Shown: positions 32,377 to 40,879, numbered from the stretch's first letter. The stretch is 64,000 bases of DNA from WHSW01 sp963729075 (GCA_963729075.1 CAVSMU010000018.1:124001-188000), one strand, 5' to 3'. Program-made: numbers and translations. Notes: generated by a model from the letters alone, not told the origin.

Positions 32377-34250
32377 GCGCCGCGCTGCGCCGATCGGTCA
32401 CCTCCCTTCAGATCCCCAACTACCGCCGGTACTTCGCGGGACAGATCGTCTCGCTGAGCGGCAACTGGATGCAGATGGTGGCCGAGATGTGGCTGATCCT
32501 CGAGCTCACCGGGAGCGGGGTCGCCGTCGGCGTCACCTCGGCGCTCCAGTTCCTGCCGATCCTCCTCTTCGGCGCCTGGGGCGGCGTGCTCGCCGACCGC
32601 TGGCCGAAGCGCAACCTCCTCGTCGTGACTCAGACCGCGATGGCGGTTCCGGCACTCGTCCTCTGGGCGCTCACGGCGTCCGGCGCCGTCGAGCCCTGGA
32701 TGGTCTTCGGGCTCGTCTTCGTGCGCGGCGCCGTCAACTCGGTCGACAACCCGACCCGCCAGAGCTTCGTCATCGAGATGGTCGGCGCCGACCGGGTCGT
32801 CAACGCCGTCGGCCTCAACAGCGTGCTCATCCACGCCGCCCGGATTCTCGGCCCCGCCGGCGCCGGCGCCCTGATCCTCACCGTGGGCGTCGCACCGTGC
32901 TTTCTGATCAACGCCGCGACCTTCGGGGCGATGATCCTCGCCCTGCGGGCTATGGATTCGCAGCGGCTCTCACAGCCGGCGCGCCCGGAGTCCGAGGACG
33001 AGCGGGGCGTCGGCGCGGCGCTGAGCTACGTACGGGGCCAGCCGACGTTGCTGATCCCCCTGGTGATGATGGCCGTCGTCGGCACGCTCGCCTTCAACTA
33101 CCAGGTCCTGCTGCCGCTGCTAGGACGGTTCACCTTCGACGGCGGCGCGTCCGCGTATACGGCGCTCGCCGTCGCGATGGCGGTCGGCTCGGTAGCCGGC
33201 GCCCTCGCCACCGGCGCCCGCGGCCGGGTCACCGAACGGCTGCTGGTCGGCTCCGCGGCGGCCTTCGGCGCGGCCGCGCTGCTCGCCGCCGCGGCGCCGT
33301 CGCTGCCCCTGGCGCTGGCCGCGTTGGTGCCGCTCGGAGCAGTCAGCGTCACGTTCGCCGCCGGCGTCAACTCGACCCTCCAGCTCGAGGCGAGCCCGGC
33401 GATGCGCGGCCGGGTGATGGCGCTCTACTCGGTCGTCTTCCTCGGCTCGACGCCGATCGGCGGCCCGCTCGTCGGCTGGCTCGCCGAGGTTGCCGGCCCG
33501 CGCGCCGGCCTGGTCCTCGGCGGCGTCGCGGCGCTCTCCGCGGCCGCCGGCGGCTGGTACGCGTTCGCTCGACGCCGCGGTGAGGAGGCGCCGCTGGCCG
33601 CGGTCGCGCGGCCGGCGCTGGAGCGGGTCGCTCCGGAGCTAGCCGCGGGCCGGCGGGGGTGGGGGCGGCTTCGCCGACGGGGCGCGGTCGCGGTAGAGGC
33701 CGGGCGTGCGGATCAGCCGCAGCGGCTCGAGCGCCGACGAGGGCTCGACGTAGAAGCGCACCCCGTCGCGCTCCTCGATCGCCGCCACCGCCGCCTCGCG
33801 CCCGCGCCACGCGAGCGCGATCAGGATGGCGTAGCCCGCACCAATGGCCGCCACCTGCGGATAGATCCAGCCGAGACCGCCGACGACGAGCGCGAAGAGG
33901 CCCACCGGCCAGAGGCGCAGGAACGCGATTCGTCCGGGGCTCTCGGGGGGCAAGCTGGTGGCGGTGCGCGCCCCGGCGAGGACCCGCGCCATCGCATCGG
34001 CGGCGCGCCCGGGGCGCCCGAGGTAGACGCCCACCGCGGCCGCGACGAGCCACCATCCCCCGGCGACCGCGAGCGCGACGCCGTCGCCGTCGCGGTTCGC
34101 GACGACGACGCTGACTGCGCCGAGCGCCGTTGCCACGCCCGCCACCAGAAGCACCGTGCTTCGCAGCAGGTCACAGAACAGCATCAGAGGCTGCGCAGCA
34201 GTTCGCGGAAGCCGGTCGGGCCCGAGACGACGGCGTCGGCCTCGCGCTGA
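32373..34250 (+). CDS. MFS exporter (EntS/DHA3-like), frame runs past its expected end
   Basis: The first ~405 residues form a 12-helix MFS transporter (NYRRYFAGQIVSLSGNWMQ, GAWGGVLADRWPKRN, GRVMALYSVVFLG) of the EntS/MacA type. The remaining ~215 residues (to 34250) are Arg/Glu/His-rich and are the antisense of the membrane-protein gene at 33639-34184 and of otsB. A one-base shift would stop it at TAG 33640-33642, sharing a CTAG with the convergent stop. The true protein probably ends there. Confidence 0.82.
   Translation: MSAALRRSVTSLQIPNYRRYFAGQIVSLSGNWMQMVAEMWLILELTGSGVAVGVTSALQFLPILLFGAWGGVLADRWPKRNLLVVTQTAMAVPALVLWALTASGAVEPWMVFGLVFVRGAVNSVDNPTRQSFVIEMVGADRVVNAVGLNSVLIHAARILGPAGAGALILTVGVAPCFLINAATFGAMILALRAMDSQRLSQPARPESEDERGVGAALSYVRGQPTLLIPLVMMAVVGTLAFNYQVLLPLLGRFTFDGGASAYTALAVAMAVGSVAGALATGARGRVTERLLVGSAAAFGAAALLAAAAPSLPLALAALVPLGAVSVTFAAGVNSTLQLEASPAMRGRVMALYSVVFLGSTPIGGPLVGWLAEVAGPRAGLVLGGVAALSAAAGGWYAFARRRGEEAPLAAVARPALERVAPELAAGRRGWGRLRRRGAVAVEAGRADQPQRLERRRGLDVEAHPVALLDRRHRRLAPAPRERDQDGVARTNGRHLRIDPAETADDEREEAHRPEAQERDSSGALGGQAGGGARPGEDPRHRIGGAPGAPEVDAHRGRDEPPSPGDRERDAVAVAVRDDDADCAERRCHARHQKHRASQQVTEQHQRLRSSSRKPVGPETTASASR
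33639..34184 (-). CDS. Small membrane protein downstream of otsB
   Basis: 181 residues, starting at the ATG that overlaps the otsB stop by one base (TGATG). Three to four membrane segments are visible (LLVAGVATALGAVSVVVA, GGWWLVAAAVGVYLG, LFALVVGGLGWIYPQVAAIGAGYAILIALAW), then a cytosolic tail ending in a Pro-rich stretch. No family recognised. Coupling to otsB favours it over the antisense extension of the MFS frame. Confidence 0.62.
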   Translation of the reverse strand: MLFCDLLRSTVLLVAGVATALGAVSVVVANRDGDGVALAVAGGWWLVAAAVGVYLGRPGRAADAMARVLAGARTATSLPPESPGRIAFLRLWPVGLFALVVGGLGWIYPQVAAIGAGYAILIALAWRGREAAVAAIEERDGVRFYVEPSSALEPLRLIRTPGLYRDRAPSAKPPPPPPARG

Positions 34251-34972
34251 AGCTCCTCGGGGCCCTCGGCGGAGGCGATCGCGATGCAGACCGCCCGCTC
34301 GAGGGACCCGTCTCGCTCCAGCGCCCGCAGTGCGGTGAAGGCGTCGCGGTCGGTCTGGTCGTCGCCCGCGAACATGGCGCGGTCGACGCCGGAGGCCTCC
34401 ACCAGGCGCCGCGCCGCAACCCCCTTGTGGACCCCCGCGACGGGCCGCACCTCGAGCACCCGACGGCCGAAGTGCGGCACCAGGCCCTCGGTGCTCGCGA
34501 GCGAGGCGATCCCCTGCGCGCGTTGCTCGGCGACCGCCTCGTCGGGTGCCCCGCGCCAGTGGATCGCCTGGATCGGCCCTTTGTCCTCGAGCCGCAGGCC
34601 GAGGCTCGCCAGGCGCCGCCAATCGAGTCGCCCGACGAATCCCGCCGCCGCGGCACCCCGGTGCCCGAGGGCGGGGTCGAGCTGAGGCGATGCCTCCCCG
34701 GGACCGAGCAGCTCGAGCCCGTGATTGCCGGCGTAGGTGAGCTGGTCGAGCCCGACCATCCGCCGGGCGGCGCTGGCGCGGCGCCCGGTGATGCAGGCGA
34801 CCAGCAGGTAGCGGCCGGCGAGCTCGCCGAGCACCGCACGGGTCTGCGCCGGAACCGCCGCGGCATCCGGATCCTGCACGATCGGGGCCAGGGTCCCGTC
34901 GACATCGCAGAGGATCGCGCTGCGGCTCGGCTCGGCGCGAAGCGGTTCGATGATCGCGTCGGTGTCGTTCAT
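34184..34972 (-). CDS. otsB: Trehalose-6-phosphate phosphatase
   Basis: 262 residues of the HAD superfamily: motif I LCDVDGTLAPI, CITGRRASAARRMVG, YAGNHGLELL, and motif IV FAGDDQTDRDAF. The GNHGLE block is typical of OtsB, which makes trehalose from trehalose 6-phosphate. No otsA synthase is adjacent. A TAGTCC hexamer lies 20 nt upstream of the ATG on the other side of the half-transporter promoter. Confidence 0.88.
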   Translation of the reverse strand: MNDTDAIIEPLRAEPSRSAILCDVDGTLAPIVQDPDAAAVPAQTRAVLGELAGRYLLVACITGRRASAARRMVGLDQLTYAGNHGLELLGPGEASPQLDPALGHRGAAAAGFVGRLDWRRLASLGLRLEDKGPIQAIHWRGAPDEAVAEQRAQGIASLASTEGLVPHFGRRVLEVRPVAGVHKGVAARRLVEASGVDRAMFAGDDQTDRDAFTALRALERDGSLERAVCIAIASAEGPEELQREADAVVSGPTGFRELLRSL

Positions 34973-34996
34973 GAGATGACTGCCTGAAGGCGGGAC

Positions 34997-35002
34997 TAGT
35001 AT
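34997..35002 (+). promoter_or_regulatory. -10 hexamer TAGTAT of the half-transporter operon
   Basis: Ends 8 nt before the ATG at 35011. The overlapping minus-strand TAGTCC (34998-34993) is a weaker partner pointing at otsB. Confidence 0.5.
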
Positions 35003-35010
35003 CGCGGCGG

Positions 35011-35373
35011 ATGGCGCGGGACCGGATGCTGAAGCTCGCCGCGATCGGAAGCGCCGCAGGGGTCTTCAGCGGTGTGTTCGGCGTCGGGGGCGGCAGCGTG
35101 GTCGTGCCCTTGCTGATCCTCTGGTTCGGCTATTCGGAGCGTGCGGCCACTGGGACCAGCCTGGCGGCGATCGGGATCATCGCCGTGTTCGCGGCCATCG
35201 CCCAGGCGGTGTACGGGAACGTCGATCTGCTCCAAGGCCTGGTGGTCGGCACGCCGGCCGTCGCGGGCGTGGTCGTCGGGACCGGGCTCCAGCAGCGGGT
35301 TCCCGAGCGCACCATCTCGCTGCTGTTCGCGGCGCTGCTGGTCGTGATCGCGATTCAGCTGGTGATCCCGTAA
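35011..35373 (+). CDS. TauE/SafE half-transporter, first half
   Basis: 120 residues with about four membrane helices and the family motif GVFSGVFGVGGGSVVVPLL at residues 17-35. Full TauE/SafE exporters are ~250 residues built of two such repeats. Here the repeats are separate genes joined by a 1-nt overlap (TAATG at 35371-35375), so the transporter is expected to be a heterodimer. It exports sulfite, sulfoacetate or a similar anion; the substrate is not known. The start is supported by a leaderless TAGTAT. Confidence 0.85.
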   Translation: MARDRMLKLAAIGSAAGVFSGVFGVGGGSVVVPLLILWFGYSERAATGTSLAAIGIIAVFAAIAQAVYGNVDLLQGLVVGTPAVAGVVVGTGLQQRVPERTISLLFAALLVVIAIQLVIP

Positions 35374-35756
35374 TGGATTACGTCTCCGCGGCACTGCTCG
35401 GGTTCGCCGGCGGAGCCATCGGCGGATTGCTCGGCGTCGGTGGCGGGGTCCTGTTCGTGCCTGCGCTGACGATCTTCCTCGGCGAGCCGCAGATCGAGGC
35501 GGAGGCCACGTCCCTGGCGGTGATCGTCCCCGTGGCACTCGTCGGCGCCTGGCGCCAGCGGGGGTTCGGAAACCTGAACGTCGGCGACGCGATCTGGATC
35601 GGGGTCCTGTCGCCGCTCGGCGCGGTCGCGGGCGTGGTGATCGCGAACGCGGTCTCGCAGCGTACCCTCGAGCTCTCGTTCGCCGCGCTCGTGCTCGTGA
35701 TCGCCGTGCAGCTCACCCATCGGGCACTCGCCCGCAGCGACGCGGAAGGGACCTAG
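35373..35756 (+). CDS. TauE/SafE half-transporter, second half
   Basis: 127 residues, four membrane helices, with GGAIGGLLGVGGGVLFVPAL matching the glycine-rich motif of the partner half. Ends FAALVLVIAVQLTHRAL, again paralleling the first half (FAALLVVIAIQLVIP), so the genes descend from one repeat. The stop TAG shares CTAG (35753-35756) with the stop of the convergent nuclease gene. Confidence 0.85.
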   Translation: MDYVSAALLGFAGGAIGGLLGVGGGVLFVPALTIFLGEPQIEAEATSLAVIVPVALVGAWRQRGFGNLNVGDAIWIGVLSPLGAVAGVVIANAVSQRTLELSFAALVLVIAVQLTHRALARSDAEGT

Positions 35757-36646
35757 CCGAACTCCAGCGCGCCCTTGACGGAGCCATCGAGGGCGTTCAG
35801 GCGATACAGCGCGAGCGCCTCCGCCGAGGCGAAGCCGCGAGCGGATCCCGCGCGACCGGGGCCGGCGTCGGCGCCGTGGTGCGAGAGCACGCAGTGAAGC
35901 AGCGCCAGCCGTCGCTCCTCGGGCAGCGACGCCCCCGCCGAGCCGACCACCTCCGCGCCGATCGCGAGGTGTCCGAGCATCCGGCCCTCAGGGCTGATGC
36001 CGAAGTCGGCTCCGTAGGTGAACTCTCGGGCCCGTCCGACGTCGTGGACGATCGCCGCCGCCATCAACAGATCGGAGTCGAGCCTGGGGTGCAGCTGGCA
36101 GACCTCGCCGACCAGCGTCCCGACGGCGACCGTGTGCTCGAGCAGACCTCCGAGGTAGGCGTGGTGGCTGCCGCGAGTGGCCGGGGCGCGCCGGAACTCG
36201 GCGGCAAGCGGGCCCGAGACGACCACCGACGTGACGACCCCGCGCAGGGCGGGATCGTGGACCTCGCGGATGAGGTGCTCCAGGAAGCCCTCGAGCTCCT
36301 CCACCGATCGGTAGGCGGCCGGCAGGAACTCGCCGGGGTCGAAGGCGCCGGGATCGAGCCGGCGAACGTCGTCGAGCTCCGCGGTCAGCTCACCGCGGTA
36401 GCGCTCGACCCTGCCCCGGACGGCGACCGCGTCCCCGGCCTCGAACCGAAGCCCGATCCGGTCGGCGTCGCGGAAGACGCGGGCGCCGATCGTTCCGCTG
36501 GGGTCGCGCAGGCGCAGCGACAGGTACGAGGAGCCGTTTCGCGCCGTCAGGCGCTCCTTCGCGAGGCAGGCGTAGCGCCCCTCGAACCGCCGGCCGGGCC
36601 GCAGCTCGGCGACTGCGGGATGGATCTGGGCGACCGCGGCCTCCAC
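35753..36646 (-). CDS. YhaM-like 3'-5' exoribonuclease (OB fold + HD domain)
   Basis: 297 residues. The N-terminal OB fold (FEGRYACLAKERLTARNGSSYLSL, then DAVAVRGRVERYRGEL) binds single-stranded nucleic acid. The HD domain has HHAYLGGLLEHT and AAAIVHDVGRAREF and ends with a third His block VLSHHG. This is the layout of YhaM/CBF1, a 3'-5' exoribonuclease. GTG 36646 is chosen because CAGAAT ends 6 nt upstream; the longer frame adds low-complexity sequence. Confidence 0.82.
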   Translation of the reverse strand: MEAAVAQIHPAVAELRPGRRFEGRYACLAKERLTARNGSSYLSLRLRDPSGTIGARVFRDADRIGLRFEAGDAVAVRGRVERYRGELTAELDDVRRLDPGAFDPGEFLPAAYRSVEELEGFLEHLIREVHDPALRGVVTSVVVSGPLAAEFRRAPATRGSHHAYLGGLLEHTVAVGTLVGEVCQLHPRLDSDLLMAAAIVHDVGRAREFTYGADFGISPEGRMLGHLAIGAEVVGSAGASLPEERRLALLHCVLSHHGADAGPGRAGSARGFASAEALALYRLNALDGSVKGALEFG

Positions 36647-36704
36647 ATCCCCATTCTGGCCGTCGAATCGGACCCTAACGGCGTGCGTACCGGCGTCCGG
36701 GCTG

Positions 36705-36710
36705 TAGTCT
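36705..36710 (+). promoter_or_regulatory. -10 hexamer TAGTCT of PAC2 gene
   Basis: Ends 7 nt before the GTG at 36718. Confidence 0.5.
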
Positions 36711-36717
36711 CGGATGC

Positions 36718-37587
36718 GTGGAGGCACTGAACTGGGACGGGGATCCGCCGACGCTTCGGTCGCCGATCCTCGTGGCGGCTTTTGCGGGCTGGAATGACGC
36801 CGCGAGCGCGGCAACCACCGCGCTCGACTCGGTCGCCGACGCGCTCGAGGCCGAGCGGATCGCCGAGCTCGACCCGGAGGACTTCTACGACTTCCAGGTC
36901 ACGCGGCCGACGATACGCCTCACCGACGGCCAGACCCGGGAGGTGGATTGGCCGCTCAACTCGTTCTTCGCCGCCCGCGCGCCGACGGCGGACCGCGACC
37001 TCGTCCTGCTCGCGGGGATCGAGCCGAACATGCGGTGGCGGACGTTCGCCGGCGCGGTCCTGGAGGCCGCGGAGCGCCTCGACATCGAGATGGTGATCAC
37101 GCTCGGGGCCCTGCTCGCGGACGTCCCGCACACCCGCCCGGTGCCGATCACCGGCCTGGCCACCGACCCCGACCTGGTGGAGCGCCTGAACCTGCAGCGG
37201 TCGAGCTACGAGGGGCCGACTGGCATCGTCGGCATCGTCCACGACGCCTGCCGGCGGCACGGGCTGACGTCGGCCAGCCTCTGGGCCGCGGTCCCCCACT
37301 ACGTCGCAGCGGTGCCGAACCCGAAGGCTGCCCTCGCCCTGCTGCGACGGCTCGAGCAGTTCACCGGGATCGCGATCGAGGCATCCGAGCTCGAGGACGC
37401 GATGGACCGCTTCGAGACCCAGGTCGACCGGGCGGTAGCGTCGAACCCGGAGATCGAGGAGCTGGTCCGGCGGCTCGAATCCGAGCAGGACGACGCGCCC
37501 GAGCTCGACACGGGTGAGATGCCGTCCGGCGACACGATCGCCCGCGACTTCCAGCGTTTCCTACGCCAGCGCACAGACGAGGAATAA
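36718..37587 (+). CDS. PAC2-family (proteasome assembly chaperone-like) protein
   Basis: 289 residues. LRSPILVAAFAGWNDAASAATTAL at the N-terminus, ITLGALLADVPHTRPVPITG and SLWAAVPHYVAAVPNPKAA are typical of actinobacterial PAC2 proteins (Pfam PAC2). Their role is unproven; a link to the bacterial proteasome or to ATP-grasp partners has been proposed. No proteasome genes are nearby. Ends in an acidic tail. Followed by a tandem repeat and a hairpin. Confidence 0.87.
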   Translation: MEALNWDGDPPTLRSPILVAAFAGWNDAASAATTALDSVADALEAERIAELDPEDFYDFQVTRPTIRLTDGQTREVDWPLNSFFAARAPTADRDLVLLAGIEPNMRWRTFAGAVLEAAERLDIEMVITLGALLADVPHTRPVPITGLATDPDLVERLNLQRSSYEGPTGIVGIVHDACRRHGLTSASLWAAVPHYVAAVPNPKAALALLRRLEQFTGIAIEASELEDAMDRFETQVDRAVASNPEIEELVRRLESEQDDAPELDTGEMPSGDTIARDFQRFLRQRTDEE

Positions 37588-37589
37588 CT

Positions 37590-37663
37590 GCCCGCCGGCT
37601 CCGGACGCGGGAGCAGCATGAGAGGACCGCCCGCCGGCCCCGGACGCGGGAGCAGCATGAGAG
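37590..37663 (+). repeat. Two tandem 35-bp copies, period 39
   Basis: Copies at 37590-37624 and 37629-37663 differ at one base (GGCT versus GGCC). Each contains CGGACGCGGGAGCAGCATGA. The second abuts the hairpin at 37663-37683, together forming repeat R2, copy A. Confidence 0.8.
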
Positions 37664-37703
37664 CCCGCGGCGTAGCCGCGGGCCAGGTGTTCCTTGCGGG
37701 AGC
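37640..37703 (-). repeat. Hairpin repeat family R2, copy A
   Basis: On the minus strand: GCTCCCGC, an AAGGAACACCTG spacer, the hairpin GCCCGCGGC-TAC-GCCGCGGGC (37663-37683), TCTCATGCTGCTCCCGCG and TCCGG. The same order occurs on the plus strand at 43668-43732. It sits between convergent genes and may terminate both. Confidence 0.7.
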
Positions 37704-37721
37704 GGAGGAGCCGGCGGTTGG

Positions 37722-40700
37722 TTATGCCTCGGAAGCCGGGCAGATGAGGCGGTAGTCGCACCACGAGCAGATCTCGTACGACGGGCGGGGCTCGAAGTCC
37801 TGGTCCTCGATCCCTGCGGCGACCTCGAGCACGGTGCGCTCGACGCGCTCGGCGTCGTCGGGCTGGGCCTGAATCGGGACGCGCTCGTCGGCGAGCACGT
37901 ACCAGTAGCTCCCGACGTCGGCGTCGACGCGCCACGCCTCGCGCGCGCCGAGTCGATAGAGCGCGAGCTGGACGTCGCCGCTCAGCTTCGGGCCCGTGCC
38001 CGGGTCGCCGGTCTTGTAGTCGATCAGCTCGTAGCCGCCGTCCGGACGGCGGTCCACCCGGTCGACCCGACCACGCAGCGAGTGGGGGCCGATCGCGAAG
38101 GAGAAGTTGCGCTCCAGCCACACCGGCCGTGACTCCGACCGCGAGTGGCGCTCCTCGTAGCGGGCGAGGGCGGCGACGGCGCGATCGCGATACTGCAGCT
38201 CGTCGTCGGAGGCGCCGAACCCCTGGCGCCGCCAGCCCGCCTCGAACAGGGCGAGCAACCGATCGAGGCTTCCGGCGCGCGGGCCGACAAGCGGATCGTC
38301 GCCACCGCCCGCCGCGCGCATCTCCTCGGCGTGGAAGCGCTCGAGCACCTGGTGGATGAGGATCCCGAAGCGCTGGTTGATCGTCGGCTCCTGCGGGATC
38401 GAGAAGACGCGCGCGAACTTGTACTTGAGCGGGCAGGTTCGATACAGGTCGATGTCGGAGGCCGAGAGCGCCAGCCCGCCCTGGCGCCGGGGCAGGAACT
38501 GCTCCAGCGAGGGCTCGCGGCGGGCGGCGATCTGGGCGCGGCGGGCACCCCGCTCGCGCTCCTCCCCGATCACGTACTCGTCGAGCGCCGAGGCCTCGAT
38601 CGCCGCCCGCTGCTCCGGCGACGCGACACGGCCGAGGAGCTCGTTGATCGCCGCGACCGCCTCCGGCGCCGGCTCCGCGCCGGGCCGCTGGATCAGCGCC
38701 GCCAGCTTCACGAGCTCGAGGTAGCGGGCGACGGCGGCGTTGACGTCGTCGGCCGTGTCGAGGCGCATCTCCGAGAGCGCGGCGCCGGCGCGCCAGGACG
38801 CCTCCAGGACCTCGTCGCGGAGCATTCGGTAGGTCGAGTGCAGGCCCTCCGCGGGCCCGAACAATTCCTCCTCGTGATACTGCTCGTCGCCGCCGTGAAG
38901 CTCGCGCGCCGCCCGGTAGATGCGCGAGGGGACCGTCTCCCCCTCCTCGGCGCGCTCGGGCCAGGAGAGGACCAGGGCGCGGCGGGCGCGGGTCATCGCG
39001 ACGTGGGCGAGCATCAGCCGCCGGGCGGCGGTCAGCTCGTCCCCCGGCTCGGGCAGCGGCTCGTCCAGCAGCTCGGCCGGAATCCAGGCGTCCTCGGTCT
39101 GGCGCGCCGCGATCGCTCCGCTGCGCAGGCCGAGCAGGTAGACGTGATCGAAGTCGAGCCCCTTGACCTGCTCGGGCTCCGCCACGAGGACCGCTCCGGG
39201 AGCCGGGCGGTCGCAGTCGTGCCCGCCCACTTCGCCCGCGTCGGCGACCGCGTTGAGATGGCGGACGAAGTCCCGCGCCGAGCCTCGAGGCTCGCGGCGC
39301 GACCAGTCGGCCGCCAGCTCCGCGAGGCGCGAGAGGTTGACGAGGCGCTCGGCGGTCTCCGGGCTTGCGGCGAACAGACGGTGGCGGCGCAGGCCCACCC
39401 GTTCGACCAGCCGCCGCACGAAGACATCGGCCCGCATCTGCTCGAGCGCGTTGGCGGCGGCGCGGTGGAGGCGCAGGAAGGCCTGGATCCGGTCGCGCGC
39501 CTCGGGCGGCAGCTGCGGGCTCTCGAGCGCGGCCTCGAGCGCGGAGACCATGTCGAGCTTGCGCCGGCGCGCGATCGTGGTCACCTTGGCCAGGTCGGCC
39601 GATCGCAGCTCGACCGGGGGCCGGGTGAGCGCGCGGACAACCGCGGCCGCGTCGCCGGGGTCGGCGAGCATCCGCAGCCAGGCGAGCGCGTCGCGCACCT
39701 CGGGCCGGCCGAAGAAGGCCGCGTCGCCGGCGAAGCGGAACGGGACGCTGCGCTCCTCGAGGGCCGCGGCCGCGAGCCGGCCCTCGCGCCATCCGGAGCC
39801 GGCGACCACGCAGATCCCCTCGGGCGCCACCTCACCGGTGGCGAGCAGCTGCTCGATCTCGCGCGCGGCCGCCTGTGCCTGGGCGCGGTCGTTCTGACAG
39901 CGCCAGAAGCGCACCGCCTCAGGGCTGCGCAGGGAGGCGGTGAGCTCGACCTCGGCCGCGCCCGGGTGCGCCCGGCGAAAGGCGTCCAGCGCGGCCTGGC
40001 CGGCGCCGCGAAAGCGGCGCGTCGCCTGCGCCGGGTCGCAGGCGACGACGAGGTTGCCATGGGCCGCCAGCGCATCGAGCACCTGCCGGTGCGCCAGCCC
40101 GGCATCCTCGAGCTCGTCGGCCATCAGGTGGCGAAAACGACCTCGCACGTCCTGACCGACGTCGGCGCGAACGCGCAACAGCTTGCCGAGCTCGAGCACC
40201 AGGTCGCCGCCGTCGAGGCTGCCCGCCTCGCGGAGGATCCGGTCGTGGCGGGCGTAGAGGTCCGCGAACTCGATCTCGCGCTCGGCGCGTTCGCGCTGGG
40301 CCGCCGTATTGGCGGCGCGCTCGAGCGCCACCGCCCACTCGCGCAGCGCGGCGGGCGCCACCGCCTCCGCCTTGAGCACGTCGATGCGACGCAGCAGGCG
40401 CGCCAGCAGCCCGGCGGGGTTGCCGCGGATCTCGTGCCGGCGAAGGGGAAGCTCGTCGACGCGGTCGAGCAGGATCGCGAGGCGGTCGGCGGCGCCGACC
40501 GTAGTGAAGAACGGATCGAGGCCCGCCTCGATCGAGTAATCGCGCAGGAGCGCCTCGGCGGCCTCCTCGTAGGTCTGGATCCAGAGCTCCGAGTGCGAGC
40601 AGTCGAGCAGAACCTCAGCGCGCTCGCGCAGGAGCGAACGGGCGGCCCGCGAGCGGGCGAGCACGAGCACGCGCTCGGGCGCCTCGCCGCGGGACACGAG

Positions 40701-40823
40701 CGCCTCCAGCCGCCGCGCCAGCGCCTCCGAGCGCCCCGATCCGGCGGGGCCGAGGACGAGAAGCGGGCCGTCCCCGTGCTCGGCGACGGCGCGCTGGCCC
40801 TCGGTCGGGGGATTCGGCGCCAC
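37722..40823 (-). CDS. AddB/AdnA-like UvrD-family protein with PD-(D/E)XK nuclease
   Basis: 1033 residues. The superfamily I motor is degenerate: Walker A is GPAGSGRS with Arg31 for the catalytic Lys, Walker B ADELEDA, and motif III CDPAQATRRFRGAG. Motifs QVKGLDFDHVYLLGL and HVAMTRARRALVLSW remain. The C-terminal RecB-type nuclease is intact (GRVDRVDRR, ELIDYKTG), framed by four cysteines (TCPLKYKF and CSWCDYRLIC) suited to a 4Fe-4S cluster. This is the plan of AdnA/AddB in end resection. No adnB/addA partner is in view. GTG start, TAGACA 7 nt upstream. Confidence 0.83.
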   Translation of the reverse strand: MAPNPPTEGQRAVAEHGDGPLLVLGPAGSGRSEALARRLEALVSRGEAPERVLVLARSRAARSLLRERAEVLLDCSHSELWIQTYEEAAEALLRDYSIEAGLDPFFTTVGAADRLAILLDRVDELPLRRHEIRGNPAGLLARLLRRIDVLKAEAVAPAALREWAVALERAANTAAQRERAEREIEFADLYARHDRILREAGSLDGGDLVLELGKLLRVRADVGQDVRGRFRHLMADELEDAGLAHRQVLDALAAHGNLVVACDPAQATRRFRGAGQAALDAFRRAHPGAAEVELTASLRSPEAVRFWRCQNDRAQAQAAAREIEQLLATGEVAPEGICVVAGSGWREGRLAAAALEERSVPFRFAGDAAFFGRPEVRDALAWLRMLADPGDAAAVVRALTRPPVELRSADLAKVTTIARRRKLDMVSALEAALESPQLPPEARDRIQAFLRLHRAAANALEQMRADVFVRRLVERVGLRRHRLFAASPETAERLVNLSRLAELAADWSRREPRGSARDFVRHLNAVADAGEVGGHDCDRPAPGAVLVAEPEQVKGLDFDHVYLLGLRSGAIAARQTEDAWIPAELLDEPLPEPGDELTAARRLMLAHVAMTRARRALVLSWPERAEEGETVPSRIYRAARELHGGDEQYHEEELFGPAEGLHSTYRMLRDEVLEASWRAGAALSEMRLDTADDVNAAVARYLELVKLAALIQRPGAEPAPEAVAAINELLGRVASPEQRAAIEASALDEYVIGEERERGARRAQIAARREPSLEQFLPRRQGGLALSASDIDLYRTCPLKYKFARVFSIPQEPTINQRFGILIHQVLERFHAEEMRAAGGGDDPLVGPRAGSLDRLLALFEAGWRRQGFGASDDELQYRDRAVAALARYEERHSRSESRPVWLERNFSFAIGPHSLRGRVDRVDRRPDGGYELIDYKTGDPGTGPKLSGDVQLALYRLGAREAWRVDADVGSYWYVLADERVPIQAQPDDAERVERTVLEVAAGIEDQDFEPRPSYEICSWCDYRLICPASEA

Positions 40824-40830
40824 CAGTCAC

Positions 40831-40840
40831 TGTCTAGCAT
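40831..40840. promoter_or_regulatory. Bidirectional -10 decamer TGTCTAGCAT
   Basis: Minus TAGACA (40836-40831) ends 7 nt before the GTG at 40823. Plus TAGCAT (40835-40840) ends 6 nt before an ATG at 40847 that opens a 10-codon leader ORF. The hexamers share TA at 40835-40836. Confidence 0.5.
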
Positions 40841-40846
40841 GGCCGG

Positions 40847-40879
40847 ATGCTCGGATCCGAAGCTGCATCGGCCCGCTAG
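40847..40879 (+). CDS. Possible leaderless 10-codon upstream ORF (MLGSEAASAR)
   Basis: ATG 6 nt after the -10 TAGCAT, ten sense codons, then TAG at 40877-40879 overlapping the GTG of the phosphatase gene by one base. It may couple ribosomes from a leaderless start to the downstream GTG. No functional peptide sequence is claimed; the ORF could be chance. Confidence 0.35.
   Translation: MLGSEAASAR

Noticed and set aside
32373..34250. Stop-codon reassignment to explain long read-through ORFs
   Set aside because: The long frames contain no internal stop codon at all, and TAA, TAG and TGA all end other genes normally.
37590..37683. CRISPR array
   Set aside because: Only two 35-bp copies with a 4-bp gap, no spacers and no cas genes.
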